From contig JBAZDQ010000032.1 in NCBI GenBank assembly GCA_041654355.1, forward strand, positions 1 to 16,887: a stretch of 16,887 nucleotides of DNA, read 5' to 3'. Position 1 is the stretch's first letter. Each line of letters begins with the position of its first letter. Below are positions 1 through 4,555 of this stretch, in pieces. The stretch comes from DMER64 sp041654355 (lineage in GTDB: Bacteria; Bacteroidota; Bacteroidia; Bacteroidales; UBA932). A program made the position numbers and the translations under genes. The notes under the pieces were generated by a model. The model saw only the letters and a list, made by a program, of their open reading frames with translations, had not been told where the DNA came from and made no database searches.

Positions 1-785
1 CCTTCATCCCGGCGAAACTGTCAGATAACCCGATACTCGAACAGATCAACTCTGAGTATAGAGGCAACCTCCAGGCCCTGTCGTATGTCGAACAGGAACG
101 GCTCCTGCATGGCAACTGGAAGATCAAGGCCGAAGGCGGGACGGTCTTCAAACGGGAATGGTTTGATATCGTCATTGCCGCACCAGCATCAGAAAACGTA
201 GTGCGGTTCTGGGACATGTCAGCAACGAAGAAAAGCCGAAGAGGACACGACCCTGATTACACGGTCGGGGTGAAGATGTCAGAAACCGGCGGCCTTTATT
301 ACGTTCTTGACGTCTTCAGAATCCGCGATAATCCGGGCGCAATAGAAGAAGCACGAGCGACGATCACGAACCAGGACGGCCCTAACGTCATTGTCAGAGA
401 AGAGCAGGAAGGCGGTGCGAGCGGCAAGACTGTGATCTACCAGGCCGCCCGGGACCAGTTCAGGGGGTTGGACTATAAGGGCGTTCCTGCCACGGGATCG
501 AAGGAAGCCCGGGCGAAACCCCTCTCCGCCGCCGCCTATAACCGGTTGGTAAAAGTAGTCCGGGCACCGTGGAACGATGTATTCTTCGCAGAACTGGAGG
601 CATTCCCGGACGGCAAGCACGACGATATTGTTGATGGCGCGTCCGGCGCATTCAACGAGCTTGTTGCCGGTATTCGCGGTGACGTCGCAAGTATCGACCA
701 GTCAACCGCGACCTCGTCAATACCGGGTTTGGGCTCCTCGGCAGGTATCGACACGGTAAGGAACAGAATACTGAACAGGAGATGA
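1..785 (+). CDS. terL: Terminase large subunit, C-terminal nuclease part (5' truncated by window)
   Basis: This is the DNA-packaging motor subunit that cuts concatemeric viral DNA and pumps it through the portal. Only the C-terminal part is present. The frame is open from the left edge (codons from position 3) and ends at TGA 783-785, giving about 260 residues, so the ATPase domain lies upstream. The first residues (SYVEQERLLHGNW) match the linker after the ATPase. The RNase H-like nuclease follows: a first acidic strand RFWDMSAT (Asp codon 213-215), a middle strand IVREEQEGG near 390-415, and a closing acidic motif DGKHDDIVDGASGA near 610-645. The GTG at 201 is an internal Val codon, not the start. 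The portal gene follows 10 bp downstream, the canonical terminase-portal order. The family call is sure; the exact terminase subfamily is not. Confidence 0.93.
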   Translation, partial: FIPAKLSDNPILEQINSEYRGNLQALSYVEQERLLHGNWKIKAEGGTVFKREWFDIVIAAPASENVVRFWDMSATKKSRRGHDPDYTVGVKMSETGGLYYVLDVFRIRDNPGAIEEARATITNQDGPNVIVREEQEGGASGKTVIYQAARDQFRGLDYKGVPATGSKEARAKPLSAAAYNRLVKVVRAPWNDVFFAELEAFPDGKHDDIVDGASGAFNELVAGIRGDVASIDQSTATSSIPGLGSSAGIDTVRNRILNRR

Positions 786-795
786 GAGTGAGATC

Positions 796-2187
796 ATGGC
801 TACTACGAAAAGAACAGAAAAACAACTGAAGAAAGACCTCCAGTTGGAGGAGGGGTCGGTTTACGTGTCGTCCTGGGGGAGAGTCTATTCCAGCCCGACA
901 GTTACCGCCGACCTGATAAGCGAAGTGGAATCGAACGTCTATCTGGCGGGTGCGCTTGACAAACAGCAGCGGACGGTGTTCAAGGACAGGAAAGATTTCG
1001 CTGTCCATATCATCGACGCGGACACGGACGAACCCGACCAGGACGCCTCGAAAGACATCATGCGGATGGTGAAGAAACCGGACGTCCGGCTGTGGATGAA
1101 GATGCAGGCCGCGTGGCGTGAAAGTGCTACCTGGGGACCTGCGTTGTTCAATCCGGTCTGGGGTTACGACGGTGCGGAATACGTGTTGAAGAGTCTCCGG
1201 TTGTTACCGTCCGCGACGTTCCGGCGGGCGGGGTCAGGCACGTCCCGGATCCAGAACCCGATACTTCCCGGCATCTGCCTGAACGCTGACAACGAGATTG
1301 AGTTCTGGCAGTTACAGTCGGATCTCGCGGTGAAACAACTCCAGAACGTGGTGATGATGACCGATCCGGTGCGGTCAGGGCTCGGCGGGAGACCACTGAT
1401 TCAACCGGTGGTCCCGATCATCTCGATGCTCGACTTCTCATGGGTAGGGCTGATGCAACAGAACAACCTGCTCGGTGCAGGCGGGCTGTTCGTGATCGAG
1501 GTCACCAACCCGAAAGGCGATGATGTCAATTACGCCCAGAACATCGTCAACAATATCGGGCGAGGTGTAGCGTTCCAGACACGGCAGAACATGAAGATCG
1601 TGAACCTGGGTATCACGTCGACGAACGTCGCGATTGACACGATCAACCTGCTTGACCGGTTAATAACCAACTACTTCTCGCCGGCATCCTCAATATCAAA
1701 AGACGGCACACTGATTGGCGGGTCGGCAGGCCCGGAATACGACCTGTATATGAGTTACATCCTCGGTCAGCAGGCGTGGGTGGAGGATGCGTTTGAACAA
1801 CTGCTCCAACCATACCTCGACGAGAATGGATATACCAACCATTCGATACAGATCGACATCCCCGCACCGCAGGTTGATAAATCCGAGTTCTGGCTGAAAC
1901 TGGTTGACGAAGGCCACAAGACGCAGAGCATCTCATTGAACGAACGGCGAGCGATCCTCACGTGGGCAGGTGCGGAACTTGAAGAGCTTGACGACGAGGG
2001 CGTCCAGAAACTCCAGGACGAGTATTCCAAGAGCACCCCGGCGACAGCAGGGTTCGGGCTCCAGCAGGCGAAAGTCATGACGGAGATCGCGAAGATCGAT
2101 CCCGGGGACCCCTATGCGTTCATCAGTAAGGGCAGCCAGCGGAAGTTCTACCAGGCGACGCTCGGTATCCAGGACGGGGAGGCATGA
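796..2187 (+). CDS. Phage portal protein
   Basis: The 463-residue product is a portal protein, the dodecameric ring at one capsid vertex through which DNA enters and to which the tail connects. Length and position, between terminase and Mu F-like head protein, are typical. Supporting sequence includes a hydrophilic N-terminus, a central mixed region with repeated aromatic strands (residues about 100-200), the pattern LLDRLITNYFSPASS (about 285-300) resembling the portal region before the stem/crown, and an acidic helical C-terminus (about 375-430). The ATG at 796 is preceded by purine-rich GGAGATGAGAGTGAGA. It ends in an ATGA overlap with the next gene, indicating translational coupling. The fold is inferred from context and pattern rather than a single diagnostic motif. 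Confidence 0.88.
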   Translation: MATTKRTEKQLKKDLQLEEGSVYVSSWGRVYSSPTVTADLISEVESNVYLAGALDKQQRTVFKDRKDFAVHIIDADTDEPDQDASKDIMRMVKKPDVRLWMKMQAAWRESATWGPALFNPVWGYDGAEYVLKSLRLLPSATFRRAGSGTSRIQNPILPGICLNADNEIEFWQLQSDLAVKQLQNVVMMTDPVRSGLGGRPLIQPVVPIISMLDFSWVGLMQQNNLLGAGGLFVIEVTNPKGDDVNYAQNIVNNIGRGVAFQTRQNMKIVNLGITSTNVAIDTINLLDRLITNYFSPASSISKDGTLIGGSAGPEYDLYMSYILGQQAWVEDAFEQLLQPYLDENGYTNHSIQIDIPAPQVDKSEFWLKLVDEGHKTQSISLNERRAILTWAGAELEELDDEGVQKLQDEYSKSTPATAGFGLQQAKVMTEIAKIDPGDPYAFISKGSQRKFYQATLGIQDGEA

Positions 2188-3842
2188 CCGCCACCCGACC
2201 GACATTTCTCCACGTTTCGAAAGGCCAACCGGCAAAAACGAAGAGGTTACCATTTCGCCCGCTGTCAAAAGACCGGCAGAAAGATCCGGCGTCCGCGAAA
2301 CCACTTGAAGAACGATACCAGAAAAAGATTGAAAAGTTTTTACGCGAGTTCGTGAAGACCACCCGGGACGAGATATTCGAGAAGTATGGATCGGCGTTCG
2401 TCCATACCGCCATCCCCGCAGGGATATCACCGAAGATGATCACCGAAGCTACGGGGATGGCTGCACAGACCGCGCTCGCGGTATACGGTGTAGAACTTGT
2501 CAAAGAGATGGTAGAGGAGGCATACGAGTATGGATCCGATTACGCCGGAACCTCGCTGGCACGTGCAGGAGCCGCAACCGGAGTAACCGGATTGTTACCT
2601 ACTGACATTTACGCGCTCGAATGGTTAGCCGAACGGAACCTGACCGCTCTTACAGGCATCACTGAAAAGATAGCAGACGATATAACCCGGATCGTCGGTG
2701 AAGGGATCATGCAGGGGTTAAGCGCGAGAGAAGTGTCAAACAACATTGACGCGGTGGCTGACCTTGTAGAAGGCCGGGCGCGAACCATCTCGCGGACCGA
2801 GACGATGTATGCACTCAACCAGGGCGCACTCCACCGGTATCACGATGTCGGGGTGACGAAAGTCAGATGGATCACCGCCAGGGACGATCATGTCTGTGAC
2901 GAGTGTGAGGCTCTTGACGGGAAAGAGTTTGATATCGATTCCGTTCCTGACATCCCGCGTCACCCGAACTGTTTACTCCCCGATACATTTTGTGAAGCGC
3001 CCGAACTCGTCGCGGCATCTATGGTTTCTTATTCTGGTCCGGTTATCGAACTTGTCCTTTCCCCAGGCAACACTCTCACCGTCACCCCGAATCATATGAT
3101 ACTTACCCCAGATGGTTTTGCCGCTGCGGATCTCCTTAATGAGGGTGATTATATATTCTATTGCCCCCTGCCCGAAAGGAAAATCGCGATTGACCCAGAC
3201 AATTATAGGAATCCAACCAGAATTGATAATATATTCAATTCGCTTATTGAATCTCGCCGCTGCTCTACCATATCCATGCCAGCCGCCCCCGAAGATCTCC
3301 ACGGCGACGGGAGGGGATGTTATGGCAACATCAACGTTGTACGGCCCGATGGCTTTTTGGTAGATGATGGAGAACCCCGCATCAACCAGCATCTCACCAC
3401 AGATTCCTTCAATTCTGGTGGGTTTGACTCTAATCTCTCGCGTGATCGCTCTCTGGCAGAGTTCCTCATGTGTGCGGCGCATGCCACGGACGGCGGCATG
3501 AGCGCTCTCCGTGAGTCTGCTCCGTTCTTCAGGACTCGTTTGAGACATACGCAAAAACATAAACTCGGAGCGAGTGCGAGGAGTAATTCCGATCTCTTTC
3601 AGCCGTCTGGTTATGAGTGGCCGGGATACATTCAAAGCCTCCGCGATTGCCTTGACAGATTCCCCAGAATCGTATCGCCTGCGAAGATCGTTGAGGTCAA
3701 TATTGATACGTTTCATGGTAAAGTATATGACCTCCAAACATTATCAACTTTGTTCATTGCCAATTCAGTGATAGTATCGAACTGCCGATGCACAACCGCG
3801 CCGGTTGTAATCAAACAAGTCGAACTTGACCTATCGATATAG
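2184..3842 (+). CDS. Minor head morphogenesis protein (SPP1 gp7 / Mu F-like) interrupted by an intein
   Basis: The 552-residue precursor consists of an N-extein (262 aa), an intein (271 aa, 2970-3782) and a C-extein (19 aa). Spliced, it would be a 281-aa minor head protein of the SPP1 gp7/Mu F family, which binds the portal inside the procapsid and helps DNA ejection. The family signature is intact across the splice: RTISRTETMYALNQGA (about 198-213), then RWITARDDHVCDECEALDGK with a CxxC pair, then IPRHPN joined to CRCTTAPV. The HPNCRC motif is exactly what the intein splits. The N-terminal part is helical and charged, as in this family. The start overlaps the portal stop (ATGA). Without splicing, the C-terminal Cys-Arg-Cys motif would be displaced by 271 residues, so splicing is probably needed for function. 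Confidence 0.9.
   Translation: MTATRPTFLHVSKGQPAKTKRLPFRPLSKDRQKDPASAKPLEERYQKKIEKFLREFVKTTRDEIFEKYGSAFVHTAIPAGISPKMITEATGMAAQTALAVYGVELVKEMVEEAYEYGSDYAGTSLARAGAATGVTGLLPTDIYALEWLAERNLTALTGITEKIADDITRIVGEGIMQGLSAREVSNNIDAVADLVEGRARTISRTETMYALNQGALHRYHDVGVTKVRWITARDDHVCDECEALDGKEFDIDSVPDIPRHPNCLLPDTFCEAPELVAASMVSYSGPVIELVLSPGNTLTVTPNHMILTPDGFAAADLLNEGDYIFYCPLPERKIAIDPDNYRNPTRIDNIFNSLIESRRCSTISMPAAPEDLHGDGRGCYGNINVVRPDGFLVDDGEPRINQHLTTDSFNSGGFDSNLSRDRSLAEFLMCAAHATDGGMSALRESAPFFRTRLRHTQKHKLGASARSNSDLFQPSGYEWPGYIQSLRDCLDRFPRIVSPAKIVEVNIDTFHGKVYDLQTLSTLFIANSVIVSNCRCTTAPVVIKQVELDLSI
2973..3716 (-). CDS. Antisense-encoded HTH + Vsr-like homing endonuclease nested inside the intein
   Basis: A putative homing endonuclease is encoded on the strand opposite the intein. 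From ATG 3716-3714 it has 247 residues; the frame stays open to a TTG at 3737 (254 residues, numbering used here). Residues 15-54 form a helix-turn-helix (SVKAIAEALNVSRPLITRRL), probably for DNA recognition. Residues 108-200 resemble the Vsr/EDxHD nuclease fold: RIEGICGEMLVDAGF with Glu110, NVDVAI with Asp136, then VAVEIFGGGWHG with Glu147 and His154, then RIEYIINSGWIPIIVWVN, matching the Vsr pattern of a strand ending in WHG followed by a GW-hydrophobic-W strand. A GGAGGT lies 13 nt upstream of the ATG, slightly far. TAA is at 2975-2973. Its likely role is cutting intein-free alleles to spread the intein. Activity and expression are inferred; the family-like sequence argues against a chance shadow ORF. 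Confidence 0.82.
   Translation of the reverse strand: MKRINIDLNDLRRRYDSGESVKAIAEALNVSRPLITRRLKEIGITPRTRSEFMFLRMSQTSPEERSRLTESAHAAVRGMRRTHEELCQRAITREIRVKPTRIEGICGEMLVDAGFSIIYQKAIGPYNVDVAITSPPVAVEIFGGGWHGYGRAAARFNKRIEYIINSGWIPIIVWVNRDFPFGQGAIEYIITLIKEIRSGKTIWGKYHMIRGDGESVAWGKDKFDNRTRIRNHRCRDEFGRFTKCIGE
3718..3733 (-). promoter_or_regulatory. Shine-Dalgarno-like GGAGGTC upstream of antisense endonuclease
   Basis: On the minus strand the sequence reads GGAGGTCATATACTTTACC directly before the ATG at 3716. The GGAGGT core (3734-3729) could pair with the 16S 3' end, though the 13-nt spacing is longer than usual. On the plus strand these bases are the GAC CTC CAA codons of the intein block F motif YDLQ. 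The match may therefore be a by-product of that conserved motif. No TATA box is obvious further upstream on this strand. Confidence 0.4.
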
Positions 3843-3851
3843 AAGAGGGAT

Positions 3852-4193
3852 ATGGCGTCCGGACAACCATTCACATCCAGGGAACAGGCACACATAACCA
3901 GATATGCATATAAGAGGAGCTGGGGGCATCTTGCGAAAGACCTTGCGGAATTATACCCAGACGATAACAATGGATACCGGAGCGGTGAAAGTATCAGCCG
4001 GTGGTATCGTAACCAGGAGAGACGGAAAACAGAACGAGAGAAAGGGAACAAGGTGATGATCCTGATAGAGAAAGGGACGTTTGATCTGGTCAAGACGTTA
4101 GGGTATCGGAAAGAGGACATTGACGGGATACTTTATATGCACCTGCTTGAAATTGTGGATCATGCGGGGGTATTGTTAGCCGAATCACAATAA
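3852..4193 (+). CDS. Small Myb/SANT-like helix-turn-helix protein, function unknown
   Basis: This 113-residue protein is not firmly recognised. Its first half has a Myb/SANT-like pattern: FTSREQAHITRYAYKRSWGH, then LAKDLAELY, then RSGESISRWYRNQER. The spaced tryptophans, the LA..L helix and the closing arginine-rich WY helix suggest DNA binding (about residues 7-58). A basic stretch RRKTEREKG follows, then a helical tail with the segment DIDGILYMHLLEIVDHAGVLL. It starts 10 bp after the minor head gene with a purine-rich GAAGAGGG before the ATG, so it is co-transcribed with the head genes. It immediately precedes the promoter/operator region at 4242-4273. It could be a regulator of that promoter or a small-terminase-like DNA-binding protein; neither is proven. 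Confidence 0.72.
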   Translation: MASGQPFTSREQAHITRYAYKRSWGHLAKDLAELYPDDNNGYRSGESISRWYRNQERRKTEREKGNKVMILIEKGTFDLVKTLGYRKEDIDGILYMHLLEIVDHAGVLLAESQ

Positions 4194-4241
4194 TTTATAC
4201 CCCTAATTTTCAGCAGTAATCTCTCGTTTTCTCGCGACACA

Positions 4242-4250
4242 TTTAAATAA
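4242..4250 (+). promoter_or_regulatory. Archaeal TATA box upstream of the 44-codon ORF
   Basis: TTTAAATAA fits the archaeal TBP-binding box. With the start expected about 25 nt downstream of its centre, transcription would begin near 4270-4275, leaving a leader of some 20 nt with AGAGGG before the ATG at 4296. The flanking sequence is clearly more AT-rich than the neighbouring genes. Confidence 0.6.
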
Positions 4251-4256
4251 CATTAG

Positions 4257-4273
4257 TGTTAACACTGTTAACA
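4257..4273 (+). promoter_or_regulatory. Tandem palindromic operator TGTTAACA-C-TGTTAACA
   Basis: Two copies of the perfect 8-bp palindrome TGTTAACA stand 9 bp apart centre to centre. The left one extends to a 10-bp palindrome GTGTTAACAC (4256-4265). They lie just downstream of the TATA box and over the predicted transcription start, where a bound dimer would block RNA polymerase. The regulator is unknown; the HTH protein encoded just upstream is one candidate. Confidence 0.55.
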
Positions 4274-4295
4274 TAGATATAGAGGGATATAGAGT

Positions 4296-4430
4296 ATGCG
4301 ACCCAAACCCTATATGCCTGCACGGACTGATCGGGTTACAACTCTCGACCAGTTCCTGCACAAGATACGGTTCCCAGACCCGGACCCGGGGTTCAGACGG
4401 CGGGCTGGCGGGATGCCCTGCATCCGATGA
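4296..4430 (+). CDS. Possible 44-aa basic small protein, unknown
   Basis: A short ORF starting MRPKPYMPARTDRV and ending RAGGMPCIR, with a TGA at 4428-4430. It is arginine- and proline-rich, with no recognised domain. Support comes from context: a TATA box about 50 nt upstream, a tandem operator between them, and AGAGGG (4281-4286) nine nt before the ATG. Its third positions look GC-rich, like the neighbouring genes, while the flanking bases are AT-rich. It is followed by inverted repeats and T tracts. It could instead be a regulatory transcript or a remnant; coding is plausible, not proven. Confidence 0.45.
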   Translation: MRPKPYMPARTDRVTTLDQFLHKIRFPDPDPGFRRRAGGMPCIR

Positions 4431-4443
4431 TTATAAAATAATC
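4429..4443 (+). repeat. Short inverted repeat GATTAT-AAA-ATAATC
   Basis: A perfect 6-bp inverted repeat with a 3-nt centre overlaps the stop of the 44-codon ORF. It could be a weak terminator element or a protein-binding site; it is too AT-rich to form a stable RNA hairpin. Confidence 0.35.
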
Positions 4444-4460
4444 GTCCACCCAAAAAGCCC

Positions 4461-4503
4461 GAACTATCAGATAGTTCAACTGTTCTCGTTTTTATTTCGT
4501 TTT
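4461..4503 (+). terminator. Inverted repeat followed by T tracts, terminator or operator
   Basis: GAACTATC and GATAGTTC form a perfect 8-bp inverted repeat around a single A (4461-4477). T-rich tracts CGTTTTTATTTCGTTTTTA follow at 4488-4503. Archaeal transcription stops at oligo-T, so this fits termination of the short transcript from 4296-4430. The one-base centre is poor for an RNA hairpin, so the palindrome itself may be a DNA operator for the downstream promoter. Confidence 0.45.
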
Positions 4504-4526
4504 TATAAAATCCTGAACTGAAATCG

Positions 4527-4535
4527 TATATAATA
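4527..4535 (+). promoter_or_regulatory. TATA box for protease-scaffold operon, leaderless start
   Basis: TATATAATA is centred about 25 nt before the ATG at 4556, so transcription should start at or next to the start codon. No Shine-Dalgarno sequence precedes that ATG, which fits a leaderless archaeal mRNA. A second candidate, TTTTATAAAA at 4501-4510, would give a short leader. This promoter would drive the late genes from protease onward. Confidence 0.6.
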
Positions 4536-4555
4536 TACAAGAATCATAATACTAT

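Larger units (their letters stand above)
2970..3782 (+). other. Intein (protein-splicing element) in the head morphogenesis protein
   Basis: The intein is 271 residues, from Cys1 (TGT 2970-2972) to Asn271 (AAC 3780-3782), followed by Cys+1 (TGC 3783-3785). Block A begins CLLPDTFCEAPELV. Block B is LTVTPNHMILT with the TxxH motif Thr39-His42. Block F is TFHGKVYDLQT (His249, Tyr253, Asp254). Block G is IANSVIVSN, then Cys. The penultimate residue is Ser270 rather than the usual His. No LAGLIDADG or HNH endonuclease is visible in this frame; the roughly 165 residues between the splicing halves are low-hydrophobicity and linker-like. That middle segment lies opposite an endonuclease gene on the minus strand. 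The boundaries are supported by restoration of the extein motif HPNCRC after excision. Confidence 0.93.

Noticed and set aside
3112..3363. An 83-codon plus-strand ORF in another frame inside the intein
   Set aside because: It overlaps two better supported frames, has no domain and no ribosome site.
4310..4540. A 76-codon minus-strand ORF across the regulatory island
   Set aside because: It crosses the inverted repeat, T tracts and promoter, and its sequence changes character between halves. No promoter on that strand was found.
4194..4555. Possible tRNA gene or attachment site in the intergenic island
   Set aside because: No cloverleaf, T-arm GTTC-type signature or CCA end could be assembled, and no duplicated att core was seen in the window.
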